Source: Paracidovorax citrulli | Lineage (GTDB): Bacteria > Pseudomonadota > Gammaproteobacteria > Burkholderiales > Burkholderiaceae_C | Assembly (NCBI RefSeq): GCF_900100305.1 | Contig: NZ_FNEY01000029.1 | Span: forward strand, 1 to 64,000 | DNA: 64,000 nt | Direction: 5' to 3' | Shown: positions 8,177 through 16,173 of the stretch, one piece after another | Numbering within the stretch: position 1 is the stretch's first letter | How the letters are laid out: each line of letters begins with the position of its first letter | The notes under the pieces: generated by a model | What the model saw: the letters and a program-made list of their open reading frames with translations, nothing else | Databases searched by the model: none | Told to the model about the DNA's origin: nothing | Program-made: the position numbers and the translations under genes

Positions 8177-9147
8177 TGCTGAACCTGTTCTCGGTATTCC
8201 GCCTCAAGCAGCAGCGCAACCGCCAGCAGCTGCAGCAGCAGCTCATCAAGCGCGAGAACCTGCGCGAGCAGCTGCATGAAGAGGACGTGCACAAGCGGCA
8301 GCGTGCCGTGCTGCAGGGCCGATACGGCGATTACGTCTTCAAGACGCTGGGGCGCCCTCCGCCGCCTCCACCGCCCCGGCAGAGCCACCTGCCCGGCCAG
8401 GGCAGCGAACACGCGCCCGACGGGGAGCGCACGGTGCTGGACTTCCAGGCGGACTTCGAGCAGGCCAGCGAAACCGGCGAAGCCGTGCGCAGCGAGCGCA
8501 AGGGCCAGGATGAGGAAGGCAGCCGGGAGGCGCACGAGCACGGCATGGAAGGCGTCGCCGAGCACCGGCGCGACCTGGAAGAACTGGAGCAGTACTCGCA
8601 GGACATCTTCCTGCAGCCGGGCAGCGGCACGGCACAGCAGGACGGGCGCGAAAGCGGATCCGGCACCGGCGGGCAGTCCGGCGGCAGCCACCAGGGCGGC
8701 GAAGGCCGGGGCCATGGCGGTCAGTCGCAGGCCGGCGGCAGCGCGGCGAAGCTGCGCATGCAGGCCATGCTGGCGGACTTCGAGGTGGGAATGTCCAGCG
8801 AAGATCCCGTGGTGCAGGCCGATACGCTGGTGGCCGCGCTCGGATCGATCGTCTGGGCATCGCACGGGAACGGCCATCCCGTGCAGGCCATGCTGCTGGC
8901 GCGGATCGCAGAGCACCTGCGCCGCCAGAACGGAGGCAAGCCGCTCGCGACGGTCGCGGAAGTCCGGGAAGCGCTGCTGCGCGCCGGCCTGGATGTCGCG
9001 GGCAAACCGTCCGACCGCTTCGCGCTGCTGCCCCTGCAGCTCCTCAACTACAGCCGGCCCCGGACCACGTCCCAGCTCCGGCTGACCACGGAGCGGCTGG
9101 CGGGCGGTCCGGCATGGCTTCTGCCGCGCATGCCCGAACGATCATGA
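8173..9147 (+). CDS. hpaA: HpaA-like type III secretion control protein
   Basis: A hydrophilic 324-residue protein. Residues 10-50 are a basic, Gln/Arg-rich coiled coil, residues 62-68 are seven consecutive prolines, the middle (about 70-200) is rich in Gly, Ser, Glu and Gln, and a folded helical domain follows (AKLRMQAMLADFEVGMSSEDPVVQADTL onwards). In Xanthomonas hpaA follows hrcS and encodes a secreted control protein that is regulated by the chaperone HpaB; here the next gene is indeed hpaB-like, and the stop overlaps its start as ATGA. The name rests on gene order and general composition, not on clear sequence motifs, so it could be a different Hrp-associated secreted regulator. Confidence 0.55.
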   Translation: MMLNLFSVFRLKQQRNRQQLQQQLIKRENLREQLHEEDVHKRQRAVLQGRYGDYVFKTLGRPPPPPPPRQSHLPGQGSEHAPDGERTVLDFQADFEQASETGEAVRSERKGQDEEGSREAHEHGMEGVAEHRRDLEELEQYSQDIFLQPGSGTAQQDGRESGSGTGGQSGGSHQGGEGRGHGGQSQAGGSAAKLRMQAMLADFEVGMSSEDPVVQADTLVAALGSIVWASHGNGHPVQAMLLARIAEHLRRQNGGKPLATVAEVREALLRAGLDVAGKPSDRFALLPLQLLNYSRPRTTSQLRLTTERLAGGPAWLLPRMPERS

Positions 9148-9599
9148 GCTTCCAGCAGTACGAACAACTCGTCACCGACCTCTGCGGGGTCATCGACCTG
9201 CCCGACCCGCAGGCCGTGCTGGACCGGGGCTGGGTGGAGGTGGAGGGCTTCGAGGTCCAGATAGCGCACTACGAGAACGACGTGGCAGCGATGTACCTCA
9301 ACTTCCATTTCGGCATCGTCACGGCCGGCCGCACGCTGGCGGTCTACCGGCTCCTGCTGGAAGCCAACCTCACGGTCTATGCGCAGGACCAGGCGCAGGC
9401 CGGGATCAATCCGGACACCGGCGGCATCATCCTCATCGTGCGCGTGCCGATGACGCCCGACATCACGGGCACCTGGCTGGCCGAAACGCTCACGCACTAT
9501 GCAGAGCACGGCCGCTACTGGGGCGACAACATCCTGACCTCCACCGACGAGGCCTTTCTGGGAATCTGCTCCGGCGACTACCTGTGGATCAAGGTGTGA
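9144..9599 (+). CDS. hpaB: HpaB-like global type III secretion chaperone (CesT family)
   Basis: A small acidic 151-residue protein, the size and fold pattern of CesT-type chaperones: an N-terminal helix (SFQQYEQLVTDLCGVIDL), a central series of beta strands (VEVEGFEVQIAHYEN, AMYLNFHFGIV) and C-terminal helix and strand (TSTDEAFLGICSGDYLWIKV). In Xanthomonas HpaB binds many effectors and, with HpaA, controls their release. It overlaps hpaA by 4 bases and is the last gene of the PIP-driven operon; hrpG converges on it 62 bases later. The interval between them has a GC hairpin (9624-9637) without a T tract. Confidence 0.75.
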   Translation: MSFQQYEQLVTDLCGVIDLPDPQAVLDRGWVEVEGFEVQIAHYENDVAAMYLNFHFGIVTAGRTLAVYRLLLEANLTVYAQDQAQAGINPDTGGIILIVRVPMTPDITGTWLAETLTHYAEHGRYWGDNILTSTDEAFLGICSGDYLWIKV

Positions 9600-9661
9600 G
9601 CCTTTGAAGAGCCTGCAGCCCCAGGGGCTCGCGCCCCGGCGCCGCGGTGCCCCGCAGGGTC

Positions 9662-10462
9662 TCAACTGCCCAGGGGCGGCATGGAATGCATGGCGGGAAG
9701 GGACACCGGCATGGACATGGCAGCAGTCACCGCGGGACGCACGCGGGACACCTGCATGCTGGACGGCTGCGCGACGGGGCCGGCCCCCTCCGCGGTGGAC
9801 GAGATGAGGCGATAGCCCCGGCCGTACGCGGCCTGGACATGCAGGGCGCATCCGCACTGGCGCAGCTTCACGCGCAGCTTGTAGATGTGCTGCTCCAGCG
9901 TGCGCTTGTTGGATTCGACCGAACGGCCCCAGACCCTGGCCACGATGGTGGGAGAGGAAACCACCTGGTTGGGCCGCGAGAACAGCAGCCAGGCGAGTTC
10001 GCATTCGCGATGGGTGAGCTCGACCATCGTGCCGCGGTGGACGAAGCACTGGCGGGCCGGGTCCAGCTCGCAGCCATCCACCGTGATGGACCGCGCGGTT
10101 TCCAGCGCATAGGCCTCCACGTGCCCGCGCAGCCGCGCCTTCAGTTCGTCGTGCCCCACCCGGGAAAGATTGATGTAATCGACGGCACCGCACGCCAGGG
10201 CCGTGCCGAAGCCTGCCTGGAGTTCCGATCCGGCCACCAGCACCGGCACGTGGGTGGATATGCAGCTTCGGATCAGGCCCAGATCCTCGGCCAGCGTACC
10301 GCCGCAGTCTTCCAGGATGACCGCGTCGGGCGGATGCCGGCGGGCCTGCATCCGGAAGGCAGCGATGCTGACCTGCAAGATGGCTTGAATGCCTCCCCGA
10401 TTCAACAAATCCACAAGGAATTGATTCACCGCCGAACGGCGCGACAGCAATGCGACTCGCAT
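9662..10462 (-). CDS. hrpG: HrpG-type OmpR-family regulator of the hrp genes
   Basis: A 266-residue response-regulator-like protein with a C-terminal winged-helix DNA-binding domain (about residues 135-230; HRECELAWLLFSRPNQVVSS and the closing AAYGRGYRLIS). HrpG sits at the top of the hrp cascade in Xanthomonas, Ralstonia and Acidovorax and turns on hrpX. The receiver half is unusual: after the first strand (MRVALLSRRSA) the usual acidic pair is missing, and the position of the phospho-accepting Asp in the third strand is Glu51 followed by Asp52 (DAVILEDCGG); the usual conserved Lys before Pro is also absent. The start at 10462 has GGGG upstream; the open frame continues further but without conserved sequence. 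It is divergent from hrpX. Confidence 0.88.
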   Translation of the reverse strand: MRVALLSRRSAVNQFLVDLLNRGGIQAILQVSIAAFRMQARRHPPDAVILEDCGGTLAEDLGLIRSCISTHVPVLVAGSELQAGFGTALACGAVDYINLSRVGHDELKARLRGHVEAYALETARSITVDGCELDPARQCFVHRGTMVELTHRECELAWLLFSRPNQVVSSPTIVARVWGRSVESNKRTLEQHIYKLRVKLRQCGCALHVQAAYGRGYRLISSTAEGAGPVAQPSSMQVSRVRPAVTAAMSMPVSLPAMHSMPPLGS

Positions 10463-10962
10463 GATTTCCCCATACGCAAACGTTTTCGTTGATCTAGCTA
10501 CGACTGTGACAGCCGTATGTCCCCCACCAAGACATTCACAATTTTTGCACCTCATTGCAAATGCCTGTGCGTGAGTGGCGACAGACGCAAGCTTAGTTCA
10601 TTCCAGACGGCGCCGGGTCATTTATCGTCTGTAAGACGTCGATAGGAATATGCAATTTCTTGCATGTTTTTGTATCAATGCCCCGGGCAACACTGCATTT
10701 TGTTAATGCCAGGACAGAACCCTGTCAAGGATGCACTTGCATATTTAATTTCCGATACCAATAACTTTCCTATATGGCTCATGGGGGGGGACGCCGTCCA
10801 TGCCCCGCATGCGGGGAGATGGTGCTCGCTTCGGTTCGGCATGCCTGAGGTGGGCAAATTTGAGGATTTGGAAAACCTAGGTGAGATTTGCCCCCGGCAG
10901 GATTCCTAGCATCGGTCGTCATCCAAACCACATGGGGCGCGGCGGGGGCCGCGACGATCGAA
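10463..10962. promoter_or_regulatory. Divergent hrpG-hrpX control region, AT-rich, with inverted repeats
   Basis: A 500-bp stretch without a credible gene between two master regulators. It is clearly richer in A and T than its surroundings. Symmetrical sequences visible are ATGCAA-N4-TTGCAT (10650-10665), the perfect palindrome CCCCGCATGCGGGG (10803-10816), and GGGCAAAT-N26-ATTTGCCC (10852-10893) close to the hrpX start. These are candidate operators or hairpins. Promoters for both genes must lie here, but I could not fix -35/-10 pairs with confidence, and no PIP box is present. A 81-codon open frame (10664-10909) is not supported as a gene. Confidence 0.6.
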
Positions 10963-12369
10963 ATGCTCCTCTCTCTGCTTTCTCTCTCCTCCCAACGCAT
11001 CGGCGACGGCGCCCAGGCGCTCACGCAAATGCTCCAGAACCTGCAGGTCAAGGAGGCCGCGGCCATGGGACGCAGGCGGCTGGAGCGCGGCCAGTCCCGC
11101 GATGCGAGCCCCGTGGAAGAAGGCGCCCTGCTCGGTCGCACCCTGCTGCTGATCGGACAGGAGGAGCTTGCCAGCGACGTTTTCCACCAGCAGCTCAAGG
11201 CCTACGACGCGGTATCGCGCGCCATGGTGCGCTGGCATTCCGCGCTGGACCAGGCCTGGATGTTCCTGCACCTGCGCAAGCCCGCCCGGGCAGCCGCCTG
11301 CTGGGCGCTCGTGGCCAATGACCACGACGCCCCCGCCCCGCTGCGCGTGGAAGCCTGCTGCGGACTCGCGCTGTCGCTGCAGGCCCAGGGACAGCATGCC
11401 TCGGCACTGGTGGCGGCCCAGCGGGCACAGGCGCTGTGCGAATCGGGGGAATCCTCCCGCCTTGCGCTCCACGCCGCAGCCATCCGGCTCGAGGTCCTCT
11501 CCCGCGTCGAACTGCTGCACAGCGAAGAACTGTCGGACCACGCCTTCGCCGAAGCGGCCCAGGAACTGGGCCGGGAGCGCATGTCCGGCGAAACGCTCGC
11601 CTCCGAACTGCGTGCACTGGAGTCCGGCCCGGACACACCCGCACTGATGCGCGCCCGCCTCGCATACCTGGCAGGCATGCACGCCGCCCATCCTGCCGCC
11701 CGCCAGGAAGCCGTGGCCGCCTTCGGGCGCTGGCTGCGCCAGCACGGCCTCGCCGGCATCGACGCGGAAGCCCGGGTCGAGGGCTGCCTCGCCCTGCTGG
11801 CGGGCCGCGCCGTTCCCGCGGCCCGCGAAGCGATCATGCCGCTGGCCGGGGGCGAGCGCGAGATCGAGCACCACCCCCTGGCCTCGGACATCCAGTACTG
11901 CCTGTCGAAAATTCACATGAGCGAAGGCCGCCTCGGCGAGTCGCTGCGGCAGTACAAGCGCCATGTGGCGCAGGCCATGCGCGTGGTGCACCACGCGGCC
12001 CTGCAGCGGATGGACGCGCCCGCCGCCAACGCCCCCCAGGACACCGTGGGCCTGCGCCTGCCCCCGCGCTACCGCGCCGCCTACCGGTACATCATCGAGA
12101 ACCTGCACGACCCCAACCTCTCGGTGCGCGAGATCGCCGGCCGGCTCGGCGTCACCGAGCGCGCGCTGCAGCTGGCGTTCCGCAACCACCTGGGCATGAC
12201 CCCCGCGGAACTGATCCGGCGCGAACGCGTGCGGCGCATCGAGGGCGAGATGGAAGAGGCCAGCGCCACGGGCGGCCGCGTCCACATGCTGGACGTCGCC
12301 TCCCGCTGGGGCATCAGCAACCGCTCCACCCTGGCGAATGCCTTCAAGCTGTCGTCGATGCGGCACTGA
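10963..12369 (+). CDS. hrpX: HrpX-type AraC-family transcriptional activator of hrp genes
   Basis: A 468-residue activator, close to the 476 residues of Xanthomonas HrpX. The long N-terminal region is alpha-helical with repeat-like helices (TPR-like, for example LGRTLLLIGQEELASDVFHQQ), and the last 100 residues form the double helix-turn-helix AraC DNA-binding domain (YRAAYRYIIENLHDPNLSVREIAGRLGVTERALQLAF, given here only to show the motif order, then LGMTPAELIRRERVRRIE). It is expected to bind the PIP box at 1926-1950. The ATG at 10963 (MLLSLLSLSSQRIGDG) gives an N-terminus like that of HrpB/HrpX; a TTG at 10888 is an alternative. Translated: the domain motif is quoted in two short runs, ENLHDPNLSVREIAGRLG and ERALQLAFRNHLGMTP. 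Confidence 0.9.
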   Translation: MLLSLLSLSSQRIGDGAQALTQMLQNLQVKEAAAMGRRRLERGQSRDASPVEEGALLGRTLLLIGQEELASDVFHQQLKAYDAVSRAMVRWHSALDQAWMFLHLRKPARAAACWALVANDHDAPAPLRVEACCGLALSLQAQGQHASALVAAQRAQALCESGESSRLALHAAAIRLEVLSRVELLHSEELSDHAFAEAAQELGRERMSGETLASELRALESGPDTPALMRARLAYLAGMHAAHPAARQEAVAAFGRWLRQHGLAGIDAEARVEGCLALLAGRAVPAAREAIMPLAGGEREIEHHPLASDIQYCLSKIHMSEGRLGESLRQYKRHVAQAMRVVHHAALQRMDAPAANAPQDTVGLRLPPRYRAAYRYIIENLHDPNLSVREIAGRLGVTERALQLAFRNHLGMTPAELIRRERVRRIEGEMEEASATGGRVHMLDVASRWGISNRSTLANAFKLSSMRH

Positions 12370-12414
12370 GCGCCGCGCGCCCGGCCCGGGCGTGCCGGCG
12401 GGCAGAAGGCGCGG

Positions 12415-12768
12415 TCAGGCCGGCCTGCCGTCCGCACCGTCGCCCGACTTCTCGCCCGCGGCGACCATCCGGTCGAACTCGCGGTGCTCGTAGGCGATGT
12501 AGGCTTCCATCATGCCGCGGTAGATCGCCTCGATCACGTCGGGCTCGCCGCCCTCGGCCAGCGCGCGCTCGCGCACGCGCCGCACGATGAATTCGATGCG
12601 CCCTTCGTCGCGCACCTGGGAGGCATCGCGCTTGTTGCGCGCCGCCTGGGTCATGTAGCCGCCCCGCTCCACCAGCAGCGGCACGAGGATGTCGTCGAGC
12701 GCATCGATGCGCTCGCGCACCTCCGCCATGCTGCTGCAACTGCGGGTCTTTTCGATGGCGCGGGTCAT
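12415..12768 (-). CDS. Monofunctional chorismate mutase, AroQ class
   Basis: A 117-residue all-helical protein converting chorismate to prephenate. The AroQ residues are visible: Arg in VRERIDALD, Lys in the NKRDA segment, the R/E pair in RIEFIVRRVRE and a C-terminal YRGMMEAYIAYE helix. The ATG at 12768 overlaps the trpE stop (ATGA), so it is coupled to trpE, placing both enzymes that use chorismate in one transcript. An isochorismate pyruvate lyase (PchB) has the same fold and cannot be excluded by eye. A start at the internal methionine before AEVRERID is also possible. Confidence 0.8.
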   Translation of the reverse strand: MTRAIEKTRSCSSMAEVRERIDALDDILVPLLVERGGYMTQAARNKRDASQVRDEGRIEFIVRRVRERALAEGGEPDVIEAIYRGMMEAYIAYEHREFDRMVAAGEKSGDGADGRPA

Positions 12769-14264
12769 TCCAGTCCTTCTTCGACGAGTTCGGCCGCGCG
12801 CAGCAGGGCGCGGGCCTTGTGCTCCGTTTCCTTCCATTCCAGCTCGGGGACCGAGTCCGCCACCACGCCGGCCGCGGCCTGCACGTAGAGCGTCCCGTCC
12901 TTCACGATCCCGGTGCGGATGGCGATGGCCACGTCCATGTCGCCTGCGTAGCTGAGGTAGCCGCAGGCGCCGCCGTACAGCCCCCGCTTGGTGGGCTCGA
13001 GCCGGTCGATGAGCTCCATCGCATGCACCTTGGGCGCGCCGGTGAGCGTGCCGGCGGGGAAGGTCGCCTTGAGCACGTCCATGCTCGTCATGCCTTCGTT
13101 CAGCAGGCCTTCCACATTGCTCACGATGTGCATCACGTGGCTGTAGCGCTCCACCGCGAAGGCCTCCGTCACCTTCACCGTGCCGGTGCGGGCGATGCGC
13201 CCGATGTCGTTGCGCGCCAGGTCGATGAGCATCACGTGCTCGGCACGCTCCTTGGGGTCGTTCACCAGCTCGTTTTCGGCCGCCTTGTCCTTCTCGGGCG
13301 TGGCGCCGCGCGGGCGCGTGCCGGCCAGCGGGCGGATGGTGATCTTCTGGCCCTCGTCCGTGCGCTCCTGGCGCACCAGGATCTCCGGGCTCGCCCCCAC
13401 CACGTGGCAGTCGCCGAAGTGGTAGTAGTACATGTAGGGCGAAGGATTGAGCGAGCGCAGCGCGCGGTAGAGCGACAGCGGCGACTCGGTGTAGCGCTTG
13501 TGGATGCGCTGGCCCACCTGCACCTGCATGAAGTCGCCCGCGGCGATGAGCTCCTTGGCCCGCTCCACGGCCGCCAGGTAGTCGGCCTTGGCGAAGTCGC
13601 GCTGCGGCGGGTGGCTCTCCGTCGGCTTGACCACGGGGGCGGCCACCGAGTACTTGAGCTGCTCCTTCAGTTCGCGCAGGCGCTTCTTGCCGCGGGCGTA
13701 GGCCTCGGGCTGCGCCGGGTCCGCATAGACGATCAGGTAGAGCTTGCCAGAGAGATTGTCGATGACGGCTACCTCCTCGCACTGCAGCAGCAGGATGTCC
13801 GGCATGCCCAGCGTGTCGGGCGGGCAGCTCGCTTCCAGCTTCTTCTCGATGTAGCGCACCGCGTCGTAGCCGAAATAGCCCGCCAGGCCGCCGCAGAAGC
13901 GCGGCAGGCCGGGTCGCAGCGCCACCTTGAAGCGCTTCTGGTAGTCGGCGATGAAATCCAGGGGATTGCCGTGGCCGGTTTCCACCACCTGCCCGTCGGT
14001 CACCACTTCCGTGCGCGCCTGGGCGCCGAAGCCGCTGGCGCGCAGCAGCGTGCGTGCCGGCAGGCCGATGAAGCTGTAGCGCCCGAAGCGCTCGCCGCCC
14101 ACCACGGATTCCAGCAGGAAGCTGTAGCGGCCGCCGTCGCGGGCATGGGCCAGCTTGAGGTAGAGGGACAGGGGGGTTTCCAGGTCCGCGAAGGCCTCCG
14201 CGATGAGCGGAATGCGGTTGTAGCCTTCGCAGGCCAGGCTTTTGAATTCGAGTTCGGTGATCAC
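12765..14264 (-). CDS. trpE: Anthranilate synthase component I
   Basis: A 499-residue enzyme that makes anthranilate from chorismate, the first step of tryptophan synthesis. The N-terminal feedback motif LLESV is present in RYSFLLESVVGGERFGRYSF, and the C-terminal chorismate-binding domain shows IRPLAGTRPRG, HVMLIDLARNDIGRI and the closing GGACGYLSYAGDMDVAIAIR segments. The start is the GTG at 14264 (VITELEFKSLACEG); no other start gives the conserved N-terminus. The glutamine amidotransferase trpG is not in the window on this side. A short upstream frame with Trp codons may regulate it. Confidence 0.96.
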   Translation of the reverse strand: MITELEFKSLACEGYNRIPLIAEAFADLETPLSLYLKLAHARDGGRYSFLLESVVGGERFGRYSFIGLPARTLLRASGFGAQARTEVVTDGQVVETGHGNPLDFIADYQKRFKVALRPGLPRFCGGLAGYFGYDAVRYIEKKLEASCPPDTLGMPDILLLQCEEVAVIDNLSGKLYLIVYADPAQPEAYARGKKRLRELKEQLKYSVAAPVVKPTESHPPQRDFAKADYLAAVERAKELIAAGDFMQVQVGQRIHKRYTESPLSLYRALRSLNPSPYMYYYHFGDCHVVGASPEILVRQERTDEGQKITIRPLAGTRPRGATPEKDKAAENELVNDPKERAEHVMLIDLARNDIGRIARTGTVKVTEAFAVERYSHVMHIVSNVEGLLNEGMTSMDVLKATFPAGTLTGAPKVHAMELIDRLEPTKRGLYGGACGYLSYAGDMDVAIAIRTGIVKDGTLYVQAAAGVVADSVPELEWKETEHKARALLRAAELVEEGLE

Positions 14265-14397
14265 GGGAGATCGCTCCAGATCGGCCGGCCCGCCGCAGGC
14301 AGTCGTTGCGCCCGCGGCCGGTGCCGCGCCAGGTTCATTGCGTTCGGCCCCGCAGGGGCCACGGAGGACACGCCGGGATCGCGGGGCCCGGGTGCGG

Positions 14398-14481
14398 TCA
14401 GCGGTTCGGTGCGGCAGGCTTGCGCCAGGGCCAGGCTCCCCGGCCGCTGCGACCTGTGATGACCACGTGGTGAATGAACAT
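14398..14481 (-). CDS. Candidate trp leader peptide upstream of trpE
   Basis: A 27-codon open frame, 133 bases before trpE on the same strand, encodes a peptide containing Trp-Pro-Trp (TGG CCC TGG) after GRSGRGA. A perfect hairpin GGCCCC-GCA-GGGGCC (14346-14360) lies between it and trpE. Trp-codon leader peptides commonly control trpE by attenuation in proteobacteria. Two Trp codons in 27 is suggestive only, no T tract follows the hairpin, and the Shine-Dalgarno is not obvious, so this stays a candidate. A classical attenuator would need competing hairpins, which were not resolved here. Confidence 0.4.
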   Translation of the reverse strand: MFIHHVVITGRSGRGAWPWRKPAAPNR

Positions 14482-14585
14482 GGGCGCAAAGTGTAGCAAA
14501 GCGGCCTGCGCGAAAACCCTGTTGCGCTGCCCGCGGCAAGGCGCCGAGAATAAAAAGAACGATCGTGCTTTTTTAGGGAGTCGCC

Positions 14586-15185
14586 ATGACACTTCGGCAA
14601 CGCGGCCTCGCCTGGGCGCTCGCCGGGCTCATCGCCTGCGGCGCCGCGCCCGCGGGCGCGCAGACCGCCGCCACCGTGGCCGGCGTGGCCTTCGAGCCGC
14701 GGGTCACGCTGGCGGACGTTCCCCTGGCGCTCAACGGCGCGGGCGTGCGCTACAAGGCCGTCTTCAAGGTCTATGCGGCCGGGCTGTACCTGGAGCGCCA
14801 CGCCGCCACGCTGCGGGACGTGGTGGCGCTGCCCGGCCCCAAGCGGCTGTCCGTCGCCATGCTGCGCGACATCGACTCGACGGAGCTGGGCAAGCTGTTC
14901 GCGCGCGGCATCGAGGACAACCTGGACAAGGCGGCGTTTTCCCGCCTCGCGCCGGGCGTGCTGCGCATGGGCGAGATCTTCGCCGCGCACCGCCGGCTGG
15001 CGGCCGGCGACCGCTTCACCGTGGACTGGCTGCCCGGCACCGGCACGGTCATCACCGTGAAAGGCGTGCCGCAGGGCGAACCTTTCCACGAGCCCGAATT
15101 CTTCGGGGCGCTGATGGCCATCTGGCTCGGTCCGCAGCCCGCGGACTGGAAGCTCAAGGACGCGCTGCTCGGCAAGGCCGGCTGA
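14586..15185 (+). CDS. Periplasmic chalcone isomerase-like protein
   Basis: A 199-residue protein with a clear signal peptide (positively charged start, hydrophobic core, cleavage near APAGAQTAA, about residue 24). The mature part matches the bacterial chalcone-isomerase-like domain: VRYKAVFKVYAAGLYLE, LSVAMLRDIDSTELGKLF and a final HEPEFFGALMAIWLG. Bacterial members are secreted or periplasmic and have no established isomerase activity. The start has AGGGAG upstream. The gene stands alone, divergent from trpE and convergent with gph. Confidence 0.8.
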   Translation: MTLRQRGLAWALAGLIACGAAPAGAQTAATVAGVAFEPRVTLADVPLALNGAGVRYKAVFKVYAAGLYLERHAATLRDVVALPGPKRLSVAMLRDIDSTELGKLFARGIEDNLDKAAFSRLAPGVLRMGEIFAAHRRLAAGDRFTVDWLPGTGTVITVKGVPQGEPFHEPEFFGALMAIWLGPQPADWKLKDALLGKAG

Positions 15186-15209
15186 ACACCGGCCCGCCGC
15201 GGCGCGGCC

Positions 15210-15917
15210 TCAGCCCGCGCACAGCGACTGCAGGCTGTCCACGTGCGCGTCCGCGTCCACCTGCCGCGCGGGCTGGCCGTGGTTGTAGCCATAGGTCACC
15301 AGCACCACGGGGCAGCCGGCGGCGCGGGCCGCGCGCGCATCGTTGACGGAGTCCCCGATGGCCAGGGTCCGGGCGGGCGCCGTTCCCAGGGCCTCGCAGG
15401 CCTTGAGCAGCGGCAGCGGATCGGGTTTCTTGCGCTCGAACGCGTCCCCGCCGAAGACGTGGTCGAAGAAGCCGTCCAGCCCCTTGGCCCGCAGCAGGGG
15501 CACGGCGAAGGCTCCGGGCTTGTTGGTGACGCAGGCCAGCCGCAGCCCCGCGGCGCGCAGGGCCTGCAGCCCCTCGGCCACGCCCTCGTAAACGCGCGAA
15601 TGGCTGCCGTTGATCGCCAGGTAGTGCCGCCCGTAGGCCTCCCATGCCTGCGGATAGTGCGCTTCCACCGCTGCGGCGCGGCGCTGCGGCTCCATCGGCT
15701 GCAGCACATGGTCCAGCACCGAGCGCAGCAGGTGCTCCGTGCCCTTGCCCACCATGCGCTCGATCTCCGCCGCGTCGATGCCCGGCAGGGACAGGTCGCC
15801 GAGCATGCGCCGCAGCGCCTCCGCGAAATCGCCCAGGGTGTCCACCATGGTGCCGTCCAGGTCCACGATCGCCGCATCGGCGCGCGCCACCAGCGCCGCC
15901 GGGGAACATTCCAGCAT
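15210..15917 (-). CDS. gph: Phosphoglycolate phosphatase, HAD family
   Basis: A 235-residue HAD hydrolase. The nucleophile motif is DLDGTMVDT, the second motif is the Thr of CVTNKP, and the last is GDSVNDARAARAAG, the full catalytic set; the cap domain contains the GKGTEHLLRSVL segment typical of Gph. It removes phosphate from 2-phosphoglycolate arising from DNA repair or oxygenation. The ATG at 15917 has a strong GGAGG upstream, which decides the start although the frame is open further. In related bacteria gph lies between rpe and trpE; here rpe is close by (16805) with one gene between. Confidence 0.92.
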   Translation of the reverse strand: MLECSPAALVARADAAIVDLDGTMVDTLGDFAEALRRMLGDLSLPGIDAAEIERMVGKGTEHLLRSVLDHVLQPMEPQRRAAAVEAHYPQAWEAYGRHYLAINGSHSRVYEGVAEGLQALRAAGLRLACVTNKPGAFAVPLLRAKGLDGFFDHVFGGDAFERKKPDPLPLLKACEALGTAPARTLAIGDSVNDARAARAAGCPVVLVTYGYNHGQPARQVDADAHVDSLQSLCAG

Positions 15918-16092
15918 GTCCCATCCTCCAAAGTGCCGCCAAGCCCGCCGCGGCGGTGCGTGAATAAGGTCCCGTCCGGCGATCCGGCGCCGGCGGGGCT
16001 GCCGGGAGTGTAGGCCGTGCGCCAACGGCCACAGCGATTGTCTGGTCCGTCCGACAAGGCCCGTGCACCGCAGCGGCTACGCTGGCTCGACC

Positions 16093-16116
16093 GTTTCCGC
16101 CGCACGGTGCGGAAAC
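16093..16116. repeat. Perfect 8-bp inverted repeat upstream of a secreted protein gene
   Basis: GTTTCCGC (16093-16100), 8 bases, GCGGAAAC (16109-16116). It lies 58 bases before the start of the secreted protein at 16174, in the only intergenic space there. It could be an operator for that gene or a hairpin; no T tract follows, so a terminator is unlikely. Confidence 0.5.
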
Positions 16117-16173
16117 AGTGACCCCACGCCGTCCGTCCGCGGCCGGCCCCACCGACACATGGAGGTTCTTGAT

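Noticed and set aside
9624-9637. Hairpin between hpaB and hrpG as a terminator
   Set aside because: The stem GGGGC-TCGC-GCCCC is short and lacks a T tract on either strand.
10664-10909. 81-codon frame between hrpG and hrpX
   Set aside because: No ribosome binding site, no domain, low-complexity amino acids, and it overlaps the palindromes of the control region.
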